Source of the DNA: Candidatus Fermentibacterota bacterium
Lineage (GTDB): Bacteria > Fermentibacterota > Fermentibacteria > Fermentibacterales > Fermentibacteraceae
Reading direction: 5' to 3'
DNA length: 64,000 nt
Assembly (NCBI GenBank): GCA_002748705.1
Contig: PDSZ01000040.1
Span: forward strand, 1 to 64,000
Positions 17,570 to 26,360 of this stretch are shown here, in pieces (within the stretch, counting starts at the first letter, position 1; every line of letters begins with the position of its first letter). The translations under genes were made by a program, and so were the position numbers. The notes under the pieces were generated by a model. It was not told the origin of the DNA. It saw only the letters and a program-made list of their open reading frames with translations, and searched no databases.

Positions 17570-19002
17570 CCTCTGTTCTTCAAAGCCTCAACTGCTTTCT
17601 CACGGTCATCAAAGTGTACCTTTACAGTACCCAGTATCTGGTAGTCCTCGTGGCCCTTACCTGCAATAATCACCACATCTCCTGTCATTGCATGGTTGAT
17701 GGCATACCTTATTGCCAGTGATCTGTCAGGCTGAACCACAATTCCATTTTTTCTGTTTATTCCCTCCATGATGTCCTGTATTATTCTGTCAGGGTCTTCT
17801 GTTCTGGGGTTGTCACTGGTTACCACAGCCAGATCTGCTGTTTCAGAAGCGATGTGCCCCATTACAGGCCGTTTCTTTCGGTCTCTGTCGCCTCCGCAGC
17901 CGAAAACAGCGATGAGCTTTCCTTCAGCCAGTTGTTTTCCCTGTTCAAGAACCCGCTCCAGAGCGTCAGGTGTGTGGGCATAGTCAACTGCAACCAGAAA
18001 ATCCTGCCCGCAGTTAACCGCTTCCATTCGACCTGGAACACCGGTGAATGTTTCCAGAGCTGCCGCTGCAGCCGGAGGGCTTACTCCCAGTTCCACAGCT
18101 GCTGCCAGAGCCCCTGCTGAATTGAACACATTGAATCTTCCAGGGGCAGCCACTTTCACAGGGATTTCTTCACTGTTCAGGTGAAGGGTATACTCTGAAC
18201 CTGTAATGAACACTTTTTCATCAGAGATTCTGTAGCAGTCGCTGTTTCCTGTGCCGAAGGTTCGCACACCTTGAACAGCAGGGATTCCAGAAGCATAGGA
18301 ACCAGCCAGACCCGTGCCTTTATCCTTCAGCAGATTAAATATCTCAAGCTTGGTATTCAGGTATTCGTTCATGTCAAGGTGAAAATCCAGATGATCCTGT
18401 GATATATTGGTGAACACAGCCGCGTCGAACCTGACAGAGCTTACCCTTTTCAGAGCAATTGCATGGCTGGAAACCTCCATAACGCAGACCTTGTCGCCTG
18501 AGTCCGCCATCTGTCTCATGTATTGTGCGATGTGAACAGATTCAGGGGTTGTAACTGAAGCAGGAATCTCTTTCCCTCCTGCTATGTGTCCCACTGTTCC
18601 CATTACTCCAGTTGAAATACCGTTCTGCTCCAGTATCCACCTGAGCATGTGGGCAGTGCTGGTCTTGCCGTTTGTACCGGTTATTCCCACTGTTTTCATA
18701 TCCATCCAGGGGTACCTGTAAAAAGCTGCTGATGTTTCTGCAAGGAATTTTCTGTTGTCTCCCTCGGGGTTTACAAATACAGGTATTCCGAAAAGGGTTC
18801 GTTCCGCAACCACAGCTGCAGCTCCAGCTTCAATGGCTTTTTTAACATAATCATGCCCGTCTGACCTGTAACCTCTGACTGCTACGAAGAGACTTCCCGG
18901 CTTAACTTCTCTTGAATCGTTGGTGATGGATGTGATTTCCGTATCTGATTCTGACAGCATGGATGCATAACCGGCTGTCCTGAGTATATCGTTCAGTTTC
19001 AT
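17560..19002 (-). CDS. murE: UDP-MurNAc-L-Ala-D-Glu--meso-diaminopimelate ligase
   Basis: About 480 residues from the ATG at 19002, one base after the ftsI stop; a longer frame reaches back into ftsI. Motifs are D-S-R-E-V-K-P-G-S-L-F-V-A at the N-terminus, the ATP loop GITGTNGKTSTAHML, and TSDNPRTEDP near 400. The DNPR motif is what MurE enzymes specific for meso-diaminopimelate carry, so the peptidoglycan is predicted to be of the DAP type. The carbamylated lysine region (VMEVSSHAIALKRV) is also present. Confidence 0.96.
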   Translation of the reverse strand: MKLNDILRTAGYASMLSESDTEITSITNDSREVKPGSLFVAVRGYRSDGHDYVKKAIEAGAAAVVAERTLFGIPVFVNPEGDNRKFLAETSAAFYRYPWMDMKTVGITGTNGKTSTAHMLRWILEQNGISTGVMGTVGHIAGGKEIPASVTTPESVHIAQYMRQMADSGDKVCVMEVSSHAIALKRVSSVRFDAAVFTNISQDHLDFHLDMNEYLNTKLEIFNLLKDKGTGLAGSYASGIPAVQGVRTFGTGNSDCYRISDEKVFITGSEYTLHLNSEEIPVKVAAPGRFNVFNSAGALAAAVELGVSPPAAAAALETFTGVPGRMEAVNCGQDFLVAVDYAHTPDALERVLEQGKQLAEGKLIAVFGCGGDRDRKKRPVMGHIASETADLAVVTSDNPRTEDPDRIIQDIMEGINRKNGIVVQPDRSLAIRYAINHAMTGDVVIIAGKGHEDYQILGTVKVHFDDREKAVEALKNRGCR

Positions 19003-19003
19003 G

Positions 19004-20710
19004 CTATCGTCCTCCAACCACCGCAGCAATCATTTCATCACCTGGGACACTCTCTCCAATGGCTATTTCAGGAGATGTAGCAAGCACACCGGAAACAACC
19101 TGACTGAATACCGGAGCTGCCAGAGCACTGCCCCACCTGTATTCGTATTCAGGCTGGTCAAATACAACCACTGCGACAAGTTGCGGATTATCTGCAGGAA
19201 CCATTCCTGCAAAAGCACTGAGATATTCACCTTGAATCAGTCTCTCAGCTGTTCCTGTTTTACCTGCAACAGTCACCCCTGGTACCGCTGCTGAAGAACC
19301 TGTACCGGTCTCCACCACAGTGGTCAGAACGCTTCTCACCTGAGCGGCAGTTTCAGTTGAGACAACCCTGTGTCCAGGGGAGTTGGCAAGTTCTCTCTGG
19401 ACTCCGTTCTCAAAAGTTGCCTGAAGAAGCCTGGGGCGGTAGAGAACTCCGCCGTTTGCGATTGCTCCGTAAGCAGCTGCCAGCTGAAGGGGAGTCACTG
19501 ACACTTCCTGACCGATGGCTATGCTGGCCTTGGAAAGCCCTGACCAGTTTGAAGGTGCAGGAAGAGAACCTCTCTGTTCAGAGGGAAAATCAATTCTGCT
19601 TCTTTCCCCGAAACCGAAGGAATGACAGTATGAAAAGAGAACAGAGTCAGGTATCAGCTCTGCCAGCTGAACAGTGCCAATGTTGCTTGACCGGGCAATA
19701 ACCTCCCGCAGGCTTAGTATTTCTCTTATTGGGTGGCTGTCATGTATTCTGTGTCCGAAAAGCTCTATGTAGTCTTTGGTGCAGTCAAAATCATCTTCAA
19801 GATCTGCATATCCCCCGTCAATTGCCGCTGCAAGAGTAATGGCCTTGAACACCGAACCAGGTTCGTGTGAACTCTGAACACAGTGGTTTCGAGCAAGTGT
19901 TCCATCCTGGTTGAAAACAGGATAGCTGGCCATTGCAAGCACATCTCCGTTGGAGGGATCAAGAAGAACAATGGCTCCCCACTGGGATTCAGAGCTTTCA
20001 ACAGCATCTTCAAGAATCTGCTGGGCGGTTTCCTGATATCTGGCATCAATTGTGAGCTGAACATCCCTTCCGTGAACAGGCGCCTGATTGTCTGCTTCCG
20101 CGTCAAGTGCTCTCAGACCATTCCATTCGCTTCTCTGGTAACAGGTTAAACCATCAATACCGAGGAGAATATCATCTATGTGGTGCTCCAGACCCTGAGA
20201 TGCATTCTCAGTATAGCTTCCTATCACCGGAGACATGGATACTCCCATGGGATAGGTTCTTCTGGTGACATATCTGCAATCAACAAAATCAGGCATTGAG
20301 GCTATGATATTCTCAGCTTCTTCCCATGAAACATCACTTGCAATAACAAGATTACTGCCGGTTCGGCTGAGGGGATATTCGCAGTCAAGATACTCTGAAA
20401 TACCACTGGCAAAACTATCCAGAAGACACTCTTCAGCTTCAGAGACATTGGGCCAGAATATGCTGAATGATGCGCTTGTCACATTTCCAGCAAGAAGAAA
20501 ACCGTTTCTGTCAAGAATACAGCCCCTGAGAGCCTCCACAGAGACCTGATAAGACTGCTGGTTATCTGCCAGTGCCAGACACTCACTGTGATGCATTATC
20601 TGTATTCCTGCAAGCTTGGCAGCGGAGAGAAAGAGAAAAGTAATAATCAGAAAGAGAATCAGACTGATTCTTGCTGAAACCCTCTCCATGCAGTTTACCT
20701 GCCAGCTCAT
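19004..20710 (-). CDS. ftsI: Peptidoglycan transpeptidase FtsI (PBP3/PBP2-like)
   Basis: 568-residue class B penicillin-binding protein. One N-terminal membrane anchor (about 15-35) is followed by the dimerisation domain (EALRGCILDRNG at about 59-70). The transpeptidase domain has S286-V-F-K289 (nucleophile), S341-S-N343 and K484-T-G486. It cross-links septal peptidoglycan in partnership with FtsW. There is no C-terminal PASTA domain, so it is FtsI-like, not a sporulation-type SpoVD. The ATG at 20710 overlaps the ftsL stop (ATGA). Confidence 0.95.
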   Translation of the reverse strand: MSWQVNCMERVSARISLILFLIITFLFLSAAKLAGIQIMHHSECLALADNQQSYQVSVEALRGCILDRNGFLLAGNVTSASFSIFWPNVSEAEECLLDSFASGISEYLDCEYPLSRTGSNLVIASDVSWEEAENIIASMPDFVDCRYVTRRTYPMGVSMSPVIGSYTENASQGLEHHIDDILLGIDGLTCYQRSEWNGLRALDAEADNQAPVHGRDVQLTIDARYQETAQQILEDAVESSESQWGAIVLLDPSNGDVLAMASYPVFNQDGTLARNHCVQSSHEPGSVFKAITLAAAIDGGYADLEDDFDCTKDYIELFGHRIHDSHPIREILSLREVIARSSNIGTVQLAELIPDSVLFSYCHSFGFGERSRIDFPSEQRGSLPAPSNWSGLSKASIAIGQEVSVTPLQLAAAYGAIANGGVLYRPRLLQATFENGVQRELANSPGHRVVSTETAAQVRSVLTTVVETGTGSSAAVPGVTVAGKTGTAERLIQGEYLSAFAGMVPADNPQLVAVVVFDQPEYEYRWGSALAAPVFSQVVSGVLATSPEIAIGESVPGDEMIAAVVGGR

Positions 20711-20982
20711 TCTGCCACCTCCGCCATGACAAAGCTCTCTACCGGCAGAGGATGGAGATCAAGCAGTTTGCCCATAGCGCTCAGTCTGGATGGAGATTCA
20801 AGGTATGCAATTCTGGATTCCAGGGCCTGAATGGTTCTCTGCAGTTCAGCTGTCCTGTCAGCCTCAGACGCAAGTTCAACTGATGCGGTCAAGTAAAAAT
20901 TCCTGCTGGCCAGCTGGGCTGCAAATGCCAGGAAGGTACCTGCAGCTGTTGCCATGAGAAGCCTTCTGCCGTACTTCCTCAC
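20707..20982 (-). CDS. ftsL: FtsL-like divisome protein
   Basis: 91 residues: a short basic N-terminus, one membrane segment (about 8-25), then a coiled-coil stretch (roughly 33-62, with E-L-Q-R-T-I-Q-A-L-E-S-R-I-A-Y-L-E), followed by P-S-R-L and a D-L-H-P-L-P-V end. This is the architecture of FtsL, which forms the FtsQLB complex. Sequence conservation of FtsL is weak, so the call relies on topology and on the position between rsmH and ftsI, coupled to both by 4-nt overlaps. Confidence 0.85.
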   Translation of the reverse strand: MRKYGRRLLMATAAGTFLAFAAQLASRNFYLTASVELASEADRTAELQRTIQALESRIAYLESPSRLSAMGKLLDLHPLPVESFVMAEVAE

Positions 20983-21833
20983 AGCCTCACCCCCAGTCTG
21001 AGCCTTGCACTCCTTGACCTGGAGTTGGCTCTTATCTCTTCCTTTGAAGGTACCATCCAGGGAGGATCAAACCTGGAGAAAAACTCAGAGTCTCTGAAGT
21101 GGAGCTTCACCATACGGTCTTCCAGGGAATGGAAGGTCAGTATTGCTATTCGGCATCCCCGGGCAGTCCACTGGTGCATCTCTGAAAGCATTCTCTCCAG
21201 ATGCTCAAGTTCTTCGTTCACCAGTATTCTCAGTGCCTGAAATACTCTGGAGAAAGGTTTTACAGGATTACCCCTGACAGCCCTGCGAACAGCCTGGGCA
21301 AGTTCTTCAGTTGTTCTTATTTTTCCTGATCGCTTTATCTCACGGGCAATTACTCTTGACCTGCCCTCTTCTCCGTACCTGTATATCACATCGGCAAGCT
21401 GCTTCTCGGTCATTCTCATCATGTGCTCCCAGGCAGGTTTTCCTGAAGTTCTGTCAAATCGCATATCAAGAGGGCCTGAAAGTCTGTGGGAAAAGCCTCT
21501 CTCACCTTCATCCAGCTGAATGGAACTGAGCCCCAGATCAAAAAGCGCAGCAGTGGCAGGAGCAAGATTGTTCTCGCTGATTACCTTTGGAATTGAGGTA
21601 TAGCTCCCTGTAAAAACCTGAACACCGGTCCCTGCAAATCTTTTGCGCAGAAATGCAGCTGTGTCAGGGTCCCTTTCAAAAGCCAGAACCGGATTACCCT
21701 GAAAAGCCTGGTAGAGAAGTACCGTATGCCCTCCGCCGCCTGCAGTACCGTCAACAACAGTTCCAGGGGCGGCATCGCAGAGATATTCCATTATCTCCAC
21801 CGGCATTACCGAAACATGACCTGAGTCCATCAT
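20979..21833 (-). CDS. rsmH: 16S rRNA (cytosine-1402-N4)-methyltransferase
   Basis: 284 residues. The start HVSVMPVEIMEYL is followed by the SAM loop VVDGTAGGGGHT. F-D-L-G-L-S-S-I-Q-L-D-E, G-F-S-x-R-x-x-G-P-L-D-M-R-F-D and ILTFHSLEDRMVK are RsmH/MraW hallmarks. It methylates C1402 in the ribosomal P site. It is the second gene of the dcw operon, 8 bp after mraZ. The C-terminal ~40 residues are short compared with E. coli but carry the usual R-S-R-S-A-R-L-R motif. Confidence 0.96.
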   Translation of the reverse strand: MMDSGHVSVMPVEIMEYLCDAAPGTVVDGTAGGGGHTVLLYQAFQGNPVLAFERDPDTAAFLRKRFAGTGVQVFTGSYTSIPKVISENNLAPATAALFDLGLSSIQLDEGERGFSHRLSGPLDMRFDRTSGKPAWEHMMRMTEKQLADVIYRYGEEGRSRVIAREIKRSGKIRTTEELAQAVRRAVRGNPVKPFSRVFQALRILVNEELEHLERMLSEMHQWTARGCRIAILTFHSLEDRMVKLHFRDSEFFSRFDPPWMVPSKEEIRANSRSRSARLRLGVRL

Positions 21834-21841
21834 CGCACTCC

Positions 21842-22276
21842 CTAAAGAGGCAGATCATAGTCCTCGGCTATATCCTCCAATGGAATCTCCTGGCTCTCAC
21901 AATGGGCTTCGTACCGTTCTGGCTGCCAGAGCTCCATCAGGTCTATCTGACCAAGGAACAAGACCTCACCGGTTATTCCGGCTTTTTCAGCAAGATCTGC
22001 CGGAACAGAGATCCTTCCCTGGGAATCAAGGCTGACCGCTCTCAGGTTCTGTGCCAGCTTCCGTCTCAGATACCTGGCTTTCCTGCTGCCTCTGGATATT
22101 TCCAGAAGTTTTTCTTCAAGCTGATGCCATCTTTCTGACGGATAGAGCACAAGACACCCTTCCATCCCGACATTCAGATACATGTCCTCTGCGGTGAGTC
22201 GTTTTCTGAACTGTGCAGGTACGCTGACTCTCCCCTTGTCGTCAAGCGTATGAATGTGGGTGCCAATGAAAGCTGC
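21842..22276 (-). CDS. mraZ: Transcriptional regulator MraZ
   Basis: 144 residues from the ATG at 22276 (MAAFIGTHIHTLDDKGRVSVP), which has GGAAGGGAA upstream; a longer frame reaches into the promoter repeats and is rejected. There are two SpoVT/AbrB-like halves, each with the D-x-K/Q-G-R-x-S-V-P core (near 14-21 and 94-101). MraZ forms a ring that binds TGGG repeats and controls the dcw operon. A run of such repeats lies directly upstream, so autoregulation is likely. Confidence 0.96.
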   Translation of the reverse strand, partial: AAFIGTHIHTLDDKGRVSVPAQFRKRLTAEDMYLNVGMEGCLVLYPSERWHQLEEKLLEISRGSRKARYLRRKLAQNLRAVSLDSQGRISVPADLAEKAGITGEVLFLGQIDLMELWQPERYEAHCESQEIPLEDIAEDYDLPL

Positions 22277-22301
22277 CATAGTGTTCCCTTCCACAGCTAT
22301 C

Positions 22302-22361
22302 ATTATCCCACTTTGCCCCACTGTCAACCCATAATATCCCATTCTATCCCATTTCATCCCC
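22302..22361 (-). promoter_or_regulatory. MraZ operator (TGGG repeats) and dcw promoter
   Basis: On the minus strand, TGGG occurs at 22348-22351, 22338-22341, 22328-22331, 22317-22320 and 22307-22310, with GGGG at 22358-22361. The spacing is about 10 bp (one helical turn), as in known MraZ operators. TTGACA (22322-22327) with TAATGA about 16 bp downstream gives a plausible -35/-10 pair embedded in the array, so MraZ binding would cover the promoter. Confidence 0.85.
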
Positions 22362-22378
22362 CAACTTTTATAAACACA

Positions 22379-22405
22379 AGAAGAGACCCCGAAGGGCCTC
22401 TTAGC
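22379..22405 (-). terminator. Terminator between the polysaccharide operon and the dcw operon
   Basis: The minus strand reads AGAGGCCC-TTCG-GGGTCTCT, a hairpin with a stable TTCG loop and one or two mismatches. A T-rich stretch follows. It lies ~30 bp after the tyrosine-kinase gene and just before the MraZ operator. Confidence 0.75.
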
Positions 22406-22432
22406 TTATTCACATATGCTGCAATAACTTAG

Positions 22433-24628
22433 CTAGGATTTACCTGAATAGTAGTACTGATATCTGTAGGTGTAGTAGGAATAGGATGTGTATGAACTGA
22501 TAGGATCAAAATCGTTCATCACAGCACCTGAGAGATGGGCGCCTGTTCTGAGAAGCTTCTGCCAGACTCCCTGAACAACCTTCTGCTGAACCTTTCCTGA
22601 TCTGGAGACAAGCAATACCGAATCCATTGATGGAGCCATTGAAACTGCATCGGTCACAACTGCCGCAGGGGGAGAATCAACAATGATCAGGTCTGCGTGC
22701 TCTTCAATCCTGTTAAATATTTCCTGTCTTACAGCAGACTCTATAATTTCTGCAGGGTTACTGGGGATATGTCCGCTGCAAATTACTGAAAGACCTGGAA
22801 TATCAGTCTTCCTAATCACCTCTTCCACTGTGGCCTGGCCTGTTATAAGCTCAGTAAAACCAGGCTTTCGCTGAAAACCGAAAGCCTTGTTGATCACTGG
22901 TCTTCGAAGGTCACAGTCAATCAGAATAACTCTTTTTCCAGCATGAGCCTCAGCAACTGCCAGGTTGGAGGAAATGCTGGATTTACCCTCCTGAGGGCCG
23001 GAACTGGTTATAAGAAGTTTCGAGATCCCTTCACCGGGCCTGACAAACGACATACTGGTTCTGAGATCTCTTATAGCCTCTGCAGAGGGTGATTTAGGGC
23101 TTTCAAGAATAGCAAGAAGGAATGTACTCTTTTTTATGCTGAACTGTGGAATTACTCCCAGAAGAGTTATTCCCATTTTTTCCAGCTGCTCAGGACTTCT
23201 CAGTGTGTTGTTCACCTGATTAAGCATGAATACAATGCCAATACCCAGCGCAAACCCCACAAGAATACCCATGATCAGATTCCGTCTTGTGGTGGGTTTT
23301 ATCATGCTCCCTGAAAGAGCGGTATCAACAATGGTTACATTACCCATCTGACCCACTTCAGCAATACGGATTTCCTCAAACCTGGTTCGAAGAAGAATGT
23401 AAATATTCTCACTAACAGTTCTGTTCCTCTCCAGAGCCACAAGCTGATATTCCATATCAGGCAGCTCGGAGAGCCCGGCAGACATCAAATCAAGTTCATG
23501 CTGGAGAGCCTGCTTTCGCGCAGAGCTTGATCTGAAGTCAGCCTCAGCTGAAGCAAGTGAAGAGAACAGGTTCTCCATTCCTCTTCTGGGCTCATATGGA
23601 TAATCCATCTCAGAAATTTCAGAGAGGGCTTCTTCCAGTTCCTGTCGCCTGGTTTCAATGTTCTGTTCCATTGCAGTCACAGGGTCGGAATCAGGGGCTG
23701 CTCCCTGCGCAAGAAGTGATGCTCTGGCACTTTCGTATCTTGCCAGATCACGCTGTATCTGATCCACATACGCACTGTTTGCATCAGATATTTCCACCTC
23801 TACAGATTCTCTCTGCTGATTGAGAAGCTCTGTCAGATAGTCCCGCCTTACCCTTGCTGCTTCACGGTCTGCTCCAGCTGCCCTCATCTGGGTCTCGAAA
23901 CCGGCAAGCCTGTTAATAAGCTGTCCCGTCTCAGCATCTATATCTGTAATGCCATTGGTCTCCTTGAAAACCAAGAGTGCATTCTCATCGTCGGCCAGCT
24001 GTGAAGAGACAAGATTCAGCTGTTCCTCAAGAAAAAGCCTGACTTCACGGTTCTCTCCTCTTGCCTGAAGCCTGTTCCACCTGTAATAAACATGAAGAAC
24101 AAGATTGGTAATTACTGCAGATGCCTCTGGAGTGTAGCCGGTTCCTGTAAGAACAAAGAAGTCGGAATCCTTTATCCAGCTCACTGAAACACAGGACTGG
24201 GCCAGACCTGCAAGGGAGTTTCTTATGTACTGTCTTTCAGGGATATCTCCCTGAAAGAGCACTGCAATCAAACTGTCTGCGTCAGGAGACTGAAGAACAG
24301 AATCTGCTACCTGTTCAGCCAGTGTTCTGCTGTTGATAAGATATATCTGGTCATTCCTCATGGCATCCATCTGGAACCAGGATGATACAGGCATATCCAG
24401 AGTACGGGCCATGCTGTTGTCGGTGTTATAGATAAAAGTGGAACTCGAGCTGTATACAGGTACAGTGGTCATGTTGATCCAGCCTGCGGCCAGAAGCCCG
24501 AGCAGAACGCAGATCAGTATGATCCATTTCCCCCTGCGAAGCATCCACAGATAGTAATGAATATCTATGGACTCCTCTTCACTGGAGAAGTCTTCTGTAT
24601 TTATCAACCTGCCTGAAGGATTTTCCAT
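22433..24628 (-). CDS. Wzc-type exopolysaccharide co-polymerase with BY tyrosine kinase
   Basis: 731 residues from the ATG at 24628, which shares a base with the SLBB stop (TGATG); a frame six codons longer is possible. The N-terminal Wzz-like chain-length domain has two membrane segments (near 35-55 and 450-470) around a long coiled-coil region. The C-terminal kinase domain has the P-loop S-S-G-P-Q-E-G-K-S-S, the Walker A' ILIDCDLRRP and IIVDSPPAAVVTDA. The tail is tyrosine-rich (ten Tyr in the last ~20 residues), the usual autophosphorylation cluster. It regulates polymerisation and export of an extracellular polysaccharide. It is the last gene of the operon; no polymerase or glycosyltransferases are linked here. 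Confidence 0.93.
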   Translation of the reverse strand: MENPSGRLINTEDFSSEEESIDIHYYLWMLRRGKWIILICVLLGLLAAGWINMTTVPVYSSSSTFIYNTDNSMARTLDMPVSSWFQMDAMRNDQIYLINSRTLAEQVADSVLQSPDADSLIAVLFQGDIPERQYIRNSLAGLAQSCVSVSWIKDSDFFVLTGTGYTPEASAVITNLVLHVYYRWNRLQARGENREVRLFLEEQLNLVSSQLADDENALLVFKETNGITDIDAETGQLINRLAGFETQMRAAGADREAARVRRDYLTELLNQQRESVEVEISDANSAYVDQIQRDLARYESARASLLAQGAAPDSDPVTAMEQNIETRRQELEEALSEISEMDYPYEPRRGMENLFSSLASAEADFRSSSARKQALQHELDLMSAGLSELPDMEYQLVALERNRTVSENIYILLRTRFEEIRIAEVGQMGNVTIVDTALSGSMIKPTTRRNLIMGILVGFALGIGIVFMLNQVNNTLRSPEQLEKMGITLLGVIPQFSIKKSTFLLAILESPKSPSAEAIRDLRTSMSFVRPGEGISKLLITSSGPQEGKSSISSNLAVAEAHAGKRVILIDCDLRRPVINKAFGFQRKPGFTELITGQATVEEVIRKTDIPGLSVICSGHIPSNPAEIIESAVRQEIFNRIEEHADLIIVDSPPAAVVTDAVSMAPSMDSVLLVSRSGKVQQKVVQGVWQKLLRTGAHLSGAVMNDFDPISSYTSYSYYTYRYQYYYSGKS

Positions 24629-25047
24629 CACCGGCTCATGACCCATACCACATTGACCATGATAAGAACCTTGTAGCTGAAATCAACAATATCTTTCCAC
24701 CACTCATAGCTGGATACTCCAACATAAACAGTAACGCCAGGCTCCATTACAGGAACAGGTAAACCGTCTCCGTGAAGAAAAGCTTTCAGGTCGTACTTTA
24801 TCTCCAGATCATTTGAGACTATCCGTATACAGGAAAGGTCAGCGGTACTCACAGGACCTCCTGCAGCTGATAGAGCATCCCTCAAGTCGGAATTCCATGG
24901 TATAAAATGACGACCTGGGTTTCTCACCTCACCCCAGACATTTACCTGTATGTTGACAACATCAGACTCCACTCCTGGAAGAGTGTACTCCGACGGCTCA
25001 GCCAACAGCGTAAATGCAAGCAAAGGCAGCAGGTAAAGAATCTTCAC
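24628..25047 (-). CDS. SLBB-domain polysaccharide export protein (short)
   Basis: 139 residues. A signal-like hydrophobic start (MKILYLLPLLAFTLLA) is followed by a single SLBB-type domain with N-I-Q-V-N-V-W-G-E-V-R-N-P-G, then W-N-S-D-L-R-D-A-L-S-A-A-G-G. It ends with a predicted membrane segment (about 118-135). It lacks the N-terminal poly-export domain of Wza, so it is a reduced accessory form; the outer-membrane pore may be elsewhere. Overlaps with both neighbours (ATGA with the upstream dehydrogenase, TGATG with the kinase) point to co-translation. Confidence 0.75.
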   Translation of the reverse strand: MKILYLLPLLAFTLLAEPSEYTLPGVESDVVNIQVNVWGEVRNPGRHFIPWNSDLRDALSAAGGPVSTADLSCIRIVSNDLEIKYDLKAFLHGDGLPVPVMEPGVTVYVGVSSYEWWKDIVDFSYKVLIMVNVVWVMSR

Positions 25048-26360
25048 GCCTTGTATATCCTCTTTTCAGACACAACATCAACACAGGCGTTTCTGGTGTC
25101 AACAACTATACTGCTGTTATCAACTATCCACTGGTAATCATAGCAGTCATGATCGGTTATGACAACGCAGCAATCGTAACAAGCAAGGCTCTCAGCACTG
25201 AGTTCTACAGATCTGGGCTGAAGGATTGTCTGCCTGGTGGCAGGGGGTATTGATGGAATGAAGGGATCGTTGTAATCCACCTCTGCCCCTCTCTCCATTA
25301 GTTTATGCATCACCTTTAGAGCAGGAGTTTCCCTGTAATCATCTATATTCGGTTTGTATGCCATACCAAGCAGAAGCACTCTGCTTCCCTTCAGAGACTT
25401 TTCAGCATCGTTGAGAGCATCGCAAACCCTGTCGACAACATATGAAGGCATTGATGTATTTACCTCACCAGCCAGTTCGATGAACTTTGTAGGCAGCTCA
25501 TACTGATGAGCTTTCCATGTGAGGTAAAAAGGATCAATTGGAATACAGTGGCCGCCGAGACCAGGGCCTGGGTAAAATGGAGTAAAGCCGAAAGGCTTGG
25601 TTGCAGCAGCATTGATAACCTCCCAGATATCAATGCCCATTCTGTGCGCAAGAACTTTCAGTTCGTTTACCAGGGCAATGTTTACAGCTCTGTAAGTGTT
25701 CTCCATGATTTTTGCCATTTCAGCAACCTCAGGAGAACTGACAGGCACCACATTATCAATGGCAAAACCATAAACGAATACACTTGCATCGGTACACCGG
25801 GGAGTAAATCCGCCTACAAGCTTGGGAATGGTTCTTGTATTGAAGTTCTTGTTTCCAGGATCTTCCCTCTCAGGCGAAAAAGCAATGTGAAAATCTTTAC
25901 CTGCTTTAAGACCGCTCTCTTCAAGAACAGGGATCATCTCTTCCCTGGTGGTACCTGGATAAGTTGTGGACTCAAGAATTATCAGCTGTCCTCTGGTGAG
26001 ATAACGGGCCACTTCCCTGCACGAATTGAGTACAAAACTCAGATCAGGCTGACGGCTCTTTCCCAGAGGAGTGGGAACAGCTATCAAAATAGCATCTGTC
26101 TCACCAAGAACCGAAAAGTCAGTGGTGGCTTCAAGAAGACCTGTATCCATCGCTGCTGCAATCTTCTCGTCGGGAAAGTGCTTCAGATAGCTCTTTCTTT
26201 TCTCAAGAAGGACAGGTTTCTCAGGGTCTACATCAATACCCAGTACCCTGCATCCTCCCAGAGCAAACTCCATTGCAAGAGGAAGCCCCACATAACCGAG
26301 ACCGATTACTCCTATAACCGGTTTATCCCTGCCATTCATTCTCTCTTTGAAAGAACTCAT
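25044..26360 (-). CDS. Nucleotide-sugar dehydrogenase (UDP-N-acetylhexosamine 6-dehydrogenase type)
   Basis: 438 residues. The NAD-binding start is VIGVIGLGYVGLPLAMEFA. The middle has A-F-S-P-E-R-E-D-P-G, the catalytic cysteine motif is GPGLGGHCIPIDPFYL, and the C-terminal domain is VLLLGMAYKPNIDDYRETPA. The P-E-R-x-x-P-G and G-G-H-C-I-P-x-D-P variants belong to the WbpA/WecC/TuaD-like branch acting on UDP-GlcNAc or UDP-ManNAc, unlike the UDP-glucose enzyme beside it. It supplies a uronic acid sugar for the extracellular polysaccharide. The exact substrate is not determined by sequence. Confidence 0.9.
   Translation of the reverse strand: MSSFKERMNGRDKPVIGVIGLGYVGLPLAMEFALGGCRVLGIDVDPEKPVLLEKRKSYLKHFPDEKIAAAMDTGLLEATTDFSVLGETDAILIAVPTPLGKSRQPDLSFVLNSCREVARYLTRGQLIILESTTYPGTTREEMIPVLEESGLKAGKDFHIAFSPEREDPGNKNFNTRTIPKLVGGFTPRCTDASVFVYGFAIDNVVPVSSPEVAEMAKIMENTYRAVNIALVNELKVLAHRMGIDIWEVINAAATKPFGFTPFYPGPGLGGHCIPIDPFYLTWKAHQYELPTKFIELAGEVNTSMPSYVVDRVCDALNDAEKSLKGSRVLLLGMAYKPNIDDYRETPALKVMHKLMERGAEVDYNDPFIPSIPPATRQTILQPRSVELSAESLACYDCCVVITDHDCYDYQWIVDNSSIVVDTRNACVDVVSEKRIYKA

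Noticed and set aside
22277..22357. N-terminal extension of mraZ
   Set aside because: It would translate the MraZ operator and promoter; the ATG at 22276 matches the family start and has a ribosome site.
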